Counted from the stretch's first letter, positions 1-6,803 are shown. The stretch: DNA of 8,666 bases from Spirochaetales bacterium (GCA_013043995.1 JABEVL010000311.1:1-8666); one strand, 5' to 3'. Notes: generated by a model from the sequence alone, not told the origin. Program-made: numbers and translations.

Positions 1-2
1 AA

Positions 3-392
3 GGGCTAGACCAAGCCATGAAAACGGGCGATACAAGCCAGGAAAAGGTCTTGTGGATGAAGTCCAAGGACAAAAACGGCAAAATCACCACCATCGACGG
101 GGCCATGCTCGGGATGATGGGGGGGGTGACACAAAACGCCCTGAACGGTAATAGCTTTGACTCGACGGCGCAGATCACCTCGGGGGGGAGTGTCACCGTT
201 CCCGCAGGAACCTTTTCAGCAACCTGGAAGGTCGCTTCCAACGTCACGAACGGCCGGTCCTCAGAAAAGGGGACGGCCTGGATTTCCAGTGTGGTGCCGG
301 TGTGGCACATCGTGAAATCGGTGAGCGATAACGGCTCAACGACGATGGAGCTTGCCGACTTTGGCTCCTCGGGGTACGTTTCCGAATTCTGA
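3..392 (+). CDS. C-terminal fragment of an unidentified, probably exported protein
   Basis: The reading frame is open to the left edge (codons for GLDQA precede the first ATG at 18), so this is most likely the end of a longer gene and the ATG is internal. I do not recognise the family with certainty. The visible part is rich in Gly, Ser and Thr and looks beta-stranded. It contains VTVPAGTF, then a Trp-containing strand (TAWISSVVPVWHIVKS) and ends TTMELADFGSSG. From memory, secreted or lipoprotein-like bacterial proteins of the DUF3108 kind show a similar order of VPAGTF, W.S..VP..VVKS and TMEL..FG, usually at the C-terminus. No membrane segment is visible in this portion. A compact GC-rich hairpin follows nine bases after the stop codon. 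The function is unknown. Confidence 0.6.
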   Translation, partial: GLDQAMKTGDTSQEKVLWMKSKDKNGKITTIDGAMLGMMGGVTQNALNGNSFDSTAQITSGGSVTVPAGTFSATWKVASNVTNGRSSEKGTAWISSVVPVWHIVKSVSDNGSTTMELADFGSSGYVSEF

Positions 393-638
393 TCTTCTCG
401 GGCAGGGCCTGCCGCGAACGATGGCTGACGGCGGGCCCCGCTATCCCCGAGGCGCGATTTTTGTTAGATTGAAGAAGTTTCACAACGGTTGCGCTCGATG
501 GCACCCAAGGCTCCGGACGCGGAAGGCGGCTCGGTAGAACCGCGGTTTCGAAACGCTGTTGGACCGCCGGAACGAAACTCAAGAAACTGCACGAGCGAGT
601 GCGGCAAACAAAAGCCAAAAGGTAGATTTGTTCCCCAA
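393..638. other. Gap between the first gene and murD
   Basis: These 246 bases hold no convincing gene. The murD frame stays open back to a TTG at 489, but that extension (residues such as PKAPDAEGGSVEPRF) is low-complexity and does not resemble the MurD N-terminus. A ten-base palindrome, GTTTCGAAAC, lies at 545-554. I found no good -35/-10 pair, so the murD promoter is not located. Confidence 0.5.
401..413 (+). terminator. GC-rich hairpin after the first gene, weak terminator candidate
   Basis: GGCAG and CTGCC arms flank GGC, beginning eight bases after the TGA at 390-392. No run of T follows directly; the nearest T-run is at about 461-465. It may only slow polymerase or protect the 3' end of the mRNA. 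Confidence 0.25.
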
Positions 639-2057
639 ATGAATAAAAAACCCCGTTTCGACGGCCTCAAAGTAACGATCATGGGGCTGGGACTCAACGG
701 CGGCGGCCTCGCCAGTGCCGCCTACTTTGCCCGGCGCGGGGCCCAGGTGACCGCAACCGATTTGCGTTCCGCAGAAGTTCTGGCGCCTTCGATCCAGGCT
801 CTTGAGGGGCTGAACGTGCGTTTTGTGCTGGGCCGTCACGACGAAAGTGATTTCAGCCAAGCCGACCTTGTGGTTAAAAATCCTGCGGTTCGCCCCAATA
901 ACCCTTATCTCGCCCTGGCTAAGCGCGTCGAGACCGACTTGTCCCTCTTCCTGCGTGAAGTTGACAATCCGCTTCTGGCGGTGACAGGAAGCAAGGGAAA
1001 ATCGACGGTGGCGACGGCTTTGCACGCCATCTGGACGGCTGTAGACCCCCGTACCCGTTTGGGGGGCAATATCGCCGTCTCCCCCCTGAGTTTTGTCGAC
1101 GAAATGGAGCAGGGCGCCCCGGTCGTGCTGGAACTTTCAAGCTGGCAGCTGGCCGATCTGCGCGGTCTGGACGTTTTGCATCCCAAGGTGGCCGTTGTGA
1201 CCAATCTTCTTTGGGACCACATGAACGTTTATTCTAACCAGGAGGCCTACGCCCGCGACAAGGCCGTGATCCTTGAAGGTCAATCGCCGCAGGACTGGGC
1301 TCTTTTGAACGTGGACCAGAGTTGGGGAACCTGGTTTGCCGGCCATGCCCGGGCCAGGGTCGCTGTTTTTTCGGCTCAGGGTCGGCCCAATCGTCAACAA
1401 TTCCCTGGAGTTACCCCCCAGGCTGAGTTTTGGCTCGATGCCGACCAGCGGGGCTGGGGGGCCCTCGACGGTCCAACCGTGGAGCTTTTGCCGCAGGTTT
1501 TGAAAGTTCCCGGGAGCGTATTCAGGACCAACTGCCTGGCCGCCGCCGCTGCCGCCTTTCTGGCGGGTTGCGAGGTCCCGGCGATCCGTTCCGCCCTGGC
1601 CGACTTTCGAGGGGTTCCTCACCGCATGGAAAATTTTCGCCGCTGGAACGGGGTAGATTTTTTTGACGATACGGCCGCGACGATCCCCGAAGCCGCGGTA
1701 GCCTCGTTTCTGGGATTTAAGAGTCCTGTCCGCTGGATTGCAGGCGGTACCGACAAAAATGTTGACCTGGCGCCTTTTGAAGGCCTTTCTAACCCTCCGG
1801 CCCAGCTCGTCCTGTTGGGGGGCTCGGCGACCGAACGTCTTCTGCCTCTCCTCAAAGCCAAGGGCTGGAGCTGGGACGGGCCTTTTACGACGATGAGTCA
1901 GGCTGTCGACGCCGTGCTGGAAAAGGCTCGGCCCGGTGACGTTGTCCTGCTGTCGCCGGGAGCGGCGTCCTTTGAACTTTTTAAAAACGAGTTTGACCGC
2001 GGGCGGCAGTTTCAAGAAGCCGTCACCGAGAAGACTTCCGGCGGTATCCGCCCATGA
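639..2057 (+). CDS. murD: UDP-N-acetylmuramoylalanine--D-glutamate ligase (MurD)
   Basis: A cytoplasmic ATP-dependent ligase that adds glutamate to UDP-MurNAc-L-Ala in peptidoglycan precursor synthesis. The start at 639 gives 472 residues, near the family's usual 450, and puts the Rossmann-like MGLGLNGGG at 15-23. The central domain has the P-loop TGSKGKST (116-123), ELSSWQL (165-171), DH (193-194) and K208, which matches the carbamylated lysine of the family. The C-terminal domain has PHR (327-329), DDTAAT (343-348), GGTDK (369-373) and LSPGAASFELF (438-448), followed by RG (454-455). The Mur motif usually written DSKAT reads DTAAT here, so the lysine is alanine. The only purine-rich stretch upstream, AAAAGG at 617-622, is 16 bases from the ATG, which is too far for a normal Shine-Dalgarno. 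The stop overlaps the next gene by four bases. Confidence 0.95.
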   Translation: MNKKPRFDGLKVTIMGLGLNGGGLASAAYFARRGAQVTATDLRSAEVLAPSIQALEGLNVRFVLGRHDESDFSQADLVVKNPAVRPNNPYLALAKRVETDLSLFLREVDNPLLAVTGSKGKSTVATALHAIWTAVDPRTRLGGNIAVSPLSFVDEMEQGAPVVLELSSWQLADLRGLDVLHPKVAVVTNLLWDHMNVYSNQEAYARDKAVILEGQSPQDWALLNVDQSWGTWFAGHARARVAVFSAQGRPNRQQFPGVTPQAEFWLDADQRGWGALDGPTVELLPQVLKVPGSVFRTNCLAAAAAAFLAGCEVPAIRSALADFRGVPHRMENFRRWNGVDFFDDTAATIPEAAVASFLGFKSPVRWIAGGTDKNVDLAPFEGLSNPPAQLVLLGGSATERLLPLLKAKGWSWDGPFTTMSQAVDAVLEKARPGDVVLLSPGAASFELFKNEFDRGRQFQEAVTEKTSGGIRP

Positions 2058-3460
2058 AAAAGCCTTGGAAAATTCTGTCCGTGGACGATGAACCCGGTGT
2101 CCACGAACTTCTCCGCATGGCCCTCGAAAACTACACCTTTGAGTCCGCGCACGTTGAGTTGTTGACGGCCAGCAGTGCCCAAGAGGCTGAGGTTCTTTTG
2201 AGGCAGGAGCCCGCCCTTGCTGTTTGTATCGTGGACGTGGTCATGGAAACATCCCACGCCGGCCTTGAGCTGGTGCGGGCGATTCGTCAGAACCTGGGCA
2301 ACCTGATGGTACGCATCGTCCTCCGAACGGGTCAAACGGCTCAGTTTCCTGAAAGCGACACGGTCAATGATTTTGACATCAACGACTTCTGGGCCAAAAA
2401 CGAAACCTCCTTCGTCCGTATGAGAACTTCGATCACGACCTGCCTGAGAGGCTACAGGGACTTAGTCCTTTTGGACCGGCGGACCCAGCAGGTTCGTCAG
2501 TGGGCCGATCGCTTCCCCGAGCTTTTGGGCGTCAAGGAGTGGACTTCGCTGGTCAGGTTGGTGGTTCTGCGTCTGAAGGACCTGTTTCCCGTTGATTTGC
2601 CTTCGACTTTTTTGTGCCGCAACGATGGGGCCCTATGGCCGATGTTCATGGGGTCTGGACGCTTTCCTTCGCAAGGTTCCCCAGACATTTTGCCTTGGGT
2701 TGGAGAAACAGAGGCCGCCCTGATCCTCCAGGCTTGGGAAAAAAAATCCCTTGTAGAATCTGGTAATAATCTGGCGCTGTACTTTGAAACTCATGACCAG
2801 ACCGGCTACCTTTTTTTCTGGGAAGGCTCGCCCGTTTGGGGCGATTACGAACGCCATGCGGCTCGACTGGTGCTGCACAACTTTCGTTCGGCTGTCGATA
2901 ATTTGACCTTGATTCAGGCCCTTGAACAACAAACTGAAGACCTCGCGGCGCGCTCAGAACCCTCGGAAATTCTTTTCAAACAGCACAGCAGTTTTTTGAC
3001 TGCCGCGTCGGCCTTGCAAATCCTCTATGAGGGCGATGAGTCGAATCCCTTGGACAGGCGACGCCGGAGTCTTGCCGAAATGATGGCGAATGCCCTGCGT
3101 CTGGTCGGACCTCAGCACTCCGAGAACCTGGACTTTTCCTCGTTGTTGCCGCGCTGGGCGGGTGAGGGCTGGAAGTTCTTGACCGTTCCGTTTTCGGTGA
3201 GCATCGAACGATGCCTGGCGCTTCTTGTCCTCGTTCGCGACATGCTGGACGCCTTTGAAAGAGACACCCCTCGGCGAGCCGGGAGGAACTTCGGCGTTTT
3301 GAGACTGGCTGATCAACCTGCAGTCCTGACGATCGAGGCCAACCACTCGGTTCTGCCGGTTTATTCCCTGGCTTGGACACAACTCAGTGTTCAACTTGGG
3401 GCCGTCTTTACGGTGAAGGAAAGCACTCCCGAAAGTACAGTCTGGACACTGTTGCTTTAA
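2054..3460 (+). CDS. Response regulator with DUF3369-type region and degenerate kinase-like C-terminus
   Basis: A 468-residue signalling protein. Residues 1-135 form a receiver domain: acidic pair D11-D12, phosphoacceptor D61 in VDVVMET, T92 in LRTGQ and K115 after DINDF. The strings VDVVMET, VRIVLRTGQ and DINDFWAKNE are typical of the family in which the receiver precedes DUF3369. Residues about 140-285 fit the DUF3369/GAF-like sensor region. A charged helix follows (286-305). The tail (306-468) has no HD-GYP, GGDEF or helix-turn-helix motif. It has one histidine at a helix start (H311, then SSFLTAASALQILY), a second helix (332-351), an N-box-like stretch (ALLVLVRDMLDAF, 389-401, with D396 where the Asn would be) and a final strand pair ending VWTLLL. 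This resembles a histidine kinase core without a usable ATP site. The ATG overlaps the murD stop and has no Shine-Dalgarno, suggesting translational coupling. Its stop lies 13 bases from that of the convergent hisS. Confidence 0.85.
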   Translation: MKKPWKILSVDDEPGVHELLRMALENYTFESAHVELLTASSAQEAEVLLRQEPALAVCIVDVVMETSHAGLELVRAIRQNLGNLMVRIVLRTGQTAQFPESDTVNDFDINDFWAKNETSFVRMRTSITTCLRGYRDLVLLDRRTQQVRQWADRFPELLGVKEWTSLVRLVVLRLKDLFPVDLPSTFLCRNDGALWPMFMGSGRFPSQGSPDILPWVGETEAALILQAWEKKSLVESGNNLALYFETHDQTGYLFFWEGSPVWGDYERHAARLVLHNFRSAVDNLTLIQALEQQTEDLAARSEPSEILFKQHSSFLTAASALQILYEGDESNPLDRRRRSLAEMMANALRLVGPQHSENLDFSSLLPRWAGEGWKFLTVPFSVSIERCLALLVLVRDMLDAFERDTPRRAGRNFGVLRLADQPAVLTIEANHSVLPVYSLAWTQLSVQLGAVFTVKESTPESTVWTLLL

Positions 3461-3473
3461 AGTTCGAAAAATC

Positions 3474-4775
3474 TCAGGAATTGATCCACTCCAGGGCCTC
3501 TTTGAGCCTCACAAGTCTTGCTTCACCGCTTCGGATGTCTTTCAGCTGAAACGGCTGGTCCAGGGCTGGCGGAGTGCCTGGGCCGAAGGAAGCCACAAAA
3601 GGGATTCCCTTGGATTCGGCGTACTTGTACTGCGCCGCGGTTTTGCGTTCGTCCAGATAGACTTCACAGCGGACATCCTGAGCCCGCAATGCCGCTGCAA
3701 GGGCTTGGGCGGTTCCAGCCTGTTCCTGGCCGGAATTCAGAATCAGGAGTTGCGACGTTGTAGCAGAACGGGGAAGCCTGCCCAATTCCTCGAGGGCCGC
3801 CATCAGACGGTCCAGACCAACGCTGCCGCCGATGCCCGGAAGTTTCTCTTTTGTGTAGAGGTTGGCCAGGTCGTTGTACCTTCCTCCGGAGCAGACAGAG
3901 CCGATTTCGGGCAGGTCCTCAAGGACGGTTTCAAAAACGACCCCCGTGTAGTAGTCCAGGCCCCGGGTGATCGAGGGTGCCAACCTGAAATGGCCTTCAA
4001 GTCCTGTGTGCCTTAAAAGGTTGAAAATCTCGCGCAACCGCTGAGAATCTTCTGCAGCTCCTCCGGCAAGCTTTTCAAGTTCGCCCAGAACTTCTGCGAA
4101 ATTCCCGCGGGCTTCGACAAAGCGCAGAATTTGTTCCGCACCAGTTTCCCCGACCAGGGTTGTCAGTTGGGCAAGGATTTCGGTTCTGCCGAGCTTACCG
4201 AGCTTGTCGACAGTCCGGAGGATCTCGACCGAGTGAGCACGATTCCCGATTTTGTCCAAAAAGCGGTTGAAAAGTCCCCGGTGGTTGACAAGGATCGTAA
4301 ATTGGCCGGCTTGGACTTCTAAAAGAGCCGAGGCCATTACGGACAGAATCTCAAAGTCTGCCGCCGCTGAATCGACCCCCACGATGTCGCAGTCGCACTG
4401 GTAGAATTCACGGTAGCGCCCTTTTTGGGGCTTCTCGCCGCGCCAGACCTTGGCCATGTGGTAACGTTTAAAGGGGAGGGGGAGTTGGGCCAGGTTGGTC
4501 GCCATAAAACGGGCAAAGGGGACTGTCAGGTCGAAGCGTAAGGCAACGTCCCTGCCACCGTTGTCCTCGAACCTAAACATCTGTTTTTCGGTCTCACCGC
4601 CGCCCTTCCCCAAAAGAATTTCGGCATACTCCAGGGCGGGCGTATCGATGGGGACAAAGCCATAGGATGCGAAAACGCGCTCAAGCTGGGCTAGAAGTGT
4701 GCGTCGGGGGATTTCTGCCGACGGAAGGGCGTCTCGAAAACCTTTAAGAACCTGGGGAGCGATTAAGTCAGCCAT
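3474..4775 (-). CDS. hisS: Histidyl-tRNA synthetase (HisRS)
   Basis: A class II aminoacyl-tRNA synthetase that charges tRNA-His in the cytoplasm. Its 433 residues are normal for the family. Motif 1 region: KGFRDALPSAEI (11-22). Motif 2: FKRYHMAKVWRGEKPQKGRY followed by REFYQCDCDIVG (102-133). The histidine-specific motifs are RGLDYYTGVVFE (271-282) and SGGRYNDL (296-303). Motif 3: GSVGLDRLMAALEE (317-330). The C-terminal anticodon-binding domain (about 341-433) has LDERKTAAQYKYAESKGIPF. LRFDLTVPFARF (79-90) and REFYQCDCD resemble the eukaryotic/archaeal-like branch of HisRS more than the E. coli type. No Shine-Dalgarno precedes the ATG. A weak promoter candidate would start transcription at the ATG itself. 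The gene is divergent from the arsR-type gene, with 77 bases between start codons. Confidence 0.96.
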   Translation of the reverse strand: MADLIAPQVLKGFRDALPSAEIPRRTLLAQLERVFASYGFVPIDTPALEYAEILLGKGGGETEKQMFRFEDNGGRDVALRFDLTVPFARFMATNLAQLPLPFKRYHMAKVWRGEKPQKGRYREFYQCDCDIVGVDSAAADFEILSVMASALLEVQAGQFTILVNHRGLFNRFLDKIGNRAHSVEILRTVDKLGKLGRTEILAQLTTLVGETGAEQILRFVEARGNFAEVLGELEKLAGGAAEDSQRLREIFNLLRHTGLEGHFRLAPSITRGLDYYTGVVFETVLEDLPEIGSVCSGGRYNDLANLYTKEKLPGIGGSVGLDRLMAALEELGRLPRSATTSQLLILNSGQEQAGTAQALAAALRAQDVRCEVYLDERKTAAQYKYAESKGIPFVASFGPGTPPALDQPFQLKDIRSGEARLVRLKEALEWINS

Positions 4776-4781
4776 GGCTTG

Positions 4782-4810
4782 AGTTTAGGGAAAATGGAAG
4801 GGAGGAGCAA
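4782..4810 (-). promoter_or_regulatory. Possible hisS promoter (leaderless)
   Basis: Read on the minus strand, TTGCTC (4810-4805) and TAAACT (4787-4782) are 17 bases apart. They match 3/6 and 4/6 of the sigma-70 consensus, so this is weak. If it is used, transcription begins about at the A of the hisS ATG (4775), which fits the lack of a ribosome binding site. Confidence 0.3.
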
Positions 4811-4817
4811 GGGTGGC

Positions 4818-4846
4818 TTGTCTCTATATATAAATCATGCTATATT
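4818..4846 (+). promoter_or_regulatory. Sigma-70-type promoter of the arsR-aroB-crp operon, possible operator
   Basis: TTGTCT (4818-4823) and TATATT (4841-4846) are separated by exactly 17 bases, the best promoter pair seen in the window. The predicted start of transcription is about 4852-4853, which is the A of the ATG at 4853, so the message should be leaderless. The spacer and -10 region form an AT-rich island with arms ATATA (4828-4832) and TATAT (4841-4845). A dimeric ArsR-type repressor could bind there to regulate its own operon, which is an inference. Confidence 0.6.
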
Positions 4847-4852
4847 AAAAGA

Positions 4853-5173
4853 ATGAACGCTTTATCCACGTGTTCCCCGCAACGGCTGGAAGATTGGTCT
4901 CAAAAACTTAAGGTCTGCGGTCACCCGATCCGGCTGAAGATCCTTTGCCTGATCGAACATGAAAGTATCTGTGTCTCGGACCTCTACCAGTGCCTGGAAC
5001 AACCCCAGCCCGTGATCTCTCAGCACTTGGCCGTGCTCAAGGAAAGAGGCGTCGTCGAAGGCACCGTTTCGGGAAACAAAAGATTTTACAGCATTGTCGA
5101 CCCTCTGGTCCGCCTGATGGTCCAACAGTTCTTGAAGTCGGCCACCGAACCCGATACTATAGGGCATGCCTGA
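4853..5173 (+). CDS. ArsR-family winged-helix transcriptional regulator
   Basis: A small 106-residue DNA-binding protein of the ArsR/SmtB type. The core CGHPIRLKILCLIE (22-35) and the helix-turn-helix VSDLYQCLEQPQPVISQHLAVLKERGVVEG (41-70) are followed by the beta wing (VSGNKRFYSI, 72-81). The sensor loop reads ESICVSDLYQC. In E. coli ArsR the metalloid motif is ELCVCDLC. Here the first cysteine is kept (C40), the second is Ser42, the third is Tyr45, and another cysteine lies at C47. Other cysteines are C7, C22 and C32. It therefore may sense something other than arsenite, for example a thiol-reactive or redox signal, or it may use a different metal site. It is the first gene of its operon, with a near-consensus promoter at its ATG and no Shine-Dalgarno. 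Its last eight bases overlap aroB. Confidence 0.9.
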   Translation: MNALSTCSPQRLEDWSQKLKVCGHPIRLKILCLIEHESICVSDLYQCLEQPQPVISQHLAVLKERGVVEGTVSGNKRFYSIVDPLVRLMVQQFLKSATEPDTIGHA

Positions 5174-6200
5174 AACATTTGCTTTCCGCTTCGGAGAGTT
5201 TCCTTCGAACCTTTGCTTTTACACGAGCGGTGAAGACCTTTTTGCCGGTTTGGACGTGGTTTCCTTTGACCAAAATACTTTTCCACTTTTTGCAAAATAC
5301 GCCCAGCCCCAGCACCGCGTGGTCTGGCCTGCCGGTGAAGCGCACAAGGACTTGTCTTCCATTGAACAGCTTTTAGAGGTCTGCCTTTCGGCAGGCCTGG
5401 GACGGGACTCGACCTTGGGCGGCGCCGGGGGCGGCGTCGTGACCGACATGGCGGCGTTTGCCGCCAGTCTTTATATGCGGGGTTGCCGGCTGGTCCTCAT
5501 CCCGACGACGCTCCTGGCCATGGTCGACGCCGCGGTTGGAGGGAAAACGGGTGTCGACTTTGGGGGATACAAGAACATCGTCGGCACCTTCTACCCGGCC
5601 AACGAGGTCCGGATCTGGACAGGGGCCTTGAAGAGTCTTTCGGAAAGAGAGTACCTGAGCGGCCTTGCCGAGGTGATCAAACACGGCCTTTTGGGGGCTA
5701 ACCGTGTCTGGGACCTGGTCAAAGAACAGCGCCCCGCCGTCCTCGCCCGGCAGAACTCCGTCTTGGACGAATTAGTCCGTGAGGCCGTCTTGTTCAAGGC
5801 CCGCGTCGTCGAAAAGGACCTCCGCGAGGTGGGTGAACGGGCTTTTCTCAATCTTGGGCATACCTTTGCCCACGCCCTCGAGGCCGTGTTGAATTTTGAT
5901 GGAACTTTGAGTCACGGCGAGGCCGTCGCCTGGGGTATGGACAGAGCCTTGAGCCTGGGGGTTCGGCTGGGCGTGACAGATCCTCAATGGAAAGACGAGG
6001 TTCATGAACTTCTGACGGCCTATGGCTACCGTCTGCGTCTTGACGGTGTACTGCCAGAAGAGGTACTCGGCGCCATGAAAAATGATAAAAAGAAAAAGTC
6101 GGGAACAGTGCGTTTTGTCCTGCAAAAGAGCCGGGGCGAAACCCTCTTGCAACCCGTTGACGATAAGTTGGTTCTTAAAACAATCCAGGAGGGTCTATGA
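5166..6200 (+). CDS. aroB: 3-dehydroquinate synthase
   Basis: The second enzyme of the shikimate pathway: it converts DAHP to 3-dehydroquinate in the cytoplasm using NAD and a divalent metal. The 344 residues are slightly shorter than the E. coli enzyme. The NAD-binding region has GGAGGGVVTDMAAFAA (85-100) and RG (105-106). The substrate region has IPTTLLAMVDAAVGGKTGVD (112-131) and KNIVGTFYP (136-144). The expected metal ligands are E169 in GLAEVIKHG, H232 in LNLGHTFAHALE and H250 in LSHGEAVAWGM. K306/K309-K311 lie in the lysine-rich MKNDKKKKSG loop. The start codon lies inside the end of the arsR-type gene (8-base overlap). The only purine run (AGGG, 5161-5164) is one base from the ATG, so translation probably depends on ribosomes finishing the upstream gene. 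Its stop overlaps the next start by four bases. Confidence 0.96.
   Translation: MPETFAFRFGEFPSNLCFYTSGEDLFAGLDVVSFDQNTFPLFAKYAQPQHRVVWPAGEAHKDLSSIEQLLEVCLSAGLGRDSTLGGAGGGVVTDMAAFAASLYMRGCRLVLIPTTLLAMVDAAVGGKTGVDFGGYKNIVGTFYPANEVRIWTGALKSLSEREYLSGLAEVIKHGLLGANRVWDLVKEQRPAVLARQNSVLDELVREAVLFKARVVEKDLREVGERAFLNLGHTFAHALEAVLNFDGTLSHGEAVAWGMDRALSLGVRLGVTDPQWKDEVHELLTAYGYRLRLDGVLPEEVLGAMKNDKKKKSGTVRFVLQKSRGETLLQPVDDKLVLKTIQEGL
6187..6192 (+). promoter_or_regulatory. Strong ribosome binding site of the Crp-like gene
   Basis: AGGAGG lies four bases before the ATG at 6197, inside the last codons of aroB. It fixes this start and is the only strong Shine-Dalgarno among the plus-strand genes. Confidence 0.8.
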
Positions 6201-6796
6201 GCGTTCCCCCAGTCCATCATTACATGGCCGGCGAGGTGATTTTTAAAGAAGGTGACACAGGCAACCTGATGTACGTGATTTTGGAAGGGGAAATCGAGAT
6301 TTTAAAATCTGTCGCAGGCAGCCATAAAACCTTGTCCGTCCTGAGAAAAGGGGAGTTTTTCGGCGAGATGTCCTTGCTGGACGACAGCCCCCGCTCGGCC
6401 ACGGCCATGTGCAGTAAAGAAGCGAAGCTTCTCGTGATGAGCGACGACCAGTTGGACGCCTACATTTCTTCAAACCCGGACTTTGCCGTTAAAATGATCC
6501 GCAACCTGGCACGGCGACTGCGGGGGGCCAACAAGCTCATCGAGCAGGCCTTGGCGGGAAACTCCACCCGTGCAGTCTTTGAAGGGCTGGCCGAATACGC
6601 CCGTGAAAAGGGTCTTGAAACCATAAAAGGGTGGCGGGTAAGCGTCCCCGCATTTTCTATCTGGGCCGGGCAACACTTGGGAATTCCTGAAAAAAACATC
6701 CCTGCTATCCTGCAGACACTCCTGGAAAGAGGCTTTATTGTCACTTCAGCGATGGGGGAACAGGAGGTAATCTACCCCAACACTCAAGGAAATTGA
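6197..6796 (+). CDS. Crp/Fnr-like cyclic nucleotide-binding protein
   Basis: A 199-residue protein with an N-terminal cyclic-nucleotide-binding beta barrel: GEVIFKEGDTGNLMYVILEG (12-31), then KGEFFGEMSLLDDSPRSATA (51-70). The phosphate-binding cassette keeps E57 and R66-S67-A68, the Glu and Arg that contact cyclic nucleotide ribose and phosphate in CRP. A long dimer-type helix (about 95-121) connects to a C-terminal region (145-195). That region fits a winged helix: PAFSIWAGQHLGIPEKNIPAILQTLLERGFIV. Its putative recognition helix (EKNIPAILQTL) lacks the Arg-Glu...Arg pattern of CRP, so either its DNA target differs or it may not bind DNA as CRP does. It is the third gene of the operon and is translated from its own strong ribosome binding site. 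The ligand, cAMP or another nucleotide, cannot be decided from sequence. Confidence 0.88.
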   Translation: MSVPPVHHYMAGEVIFKEGDTGNLMYVILEGEIEILKSVAGSHKTLSVLRKGEFFGEMSLLDDSPRSATAMCSKEAKLLVMSDDQLDAYISSNPDFAVKMIRNLARRLRGANKLIEQALAGNSTRAVFEGLAEYAREKGLETIKGWRVSVPAFSIWAGQHLGIPEKNIPAILQTLLERGFIVTSAMGEQEVIYPNTQGN

Positions 6797-6803
6797 CAAT
6801 TGA

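Noticed and set aside
489..638. N-terminal extension of murD from a TTG at 489
   Set aside because: The added 50 residues do not resemble MurD, and the family's N-terminal nucleotide-fold strand begins just after the ATG at 639.
1137..2015. 292-residue open frame on the minus strand opposite murD
   Set aside because: It is antisense to a strongly conserved gene, rich in Arg, Gly and Lys, with no recognisable motif, as expected for a shadow frame in high-GC DNA.
2739..2746. Run of eight A in the response regulator gene as a programmed slippage site
   Set aside because: The main frame continues normally through it for another 238 residues, and neither a stimulatory structure nor a short alternative product is evident.
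2954..3394. Two overlapping minus-strand frames opposite the response regulator tail
   Set aside because: Both are low-complexity antisense frames without ribosome binding sites. The plus-strand frame is continuous and coupled to murD.
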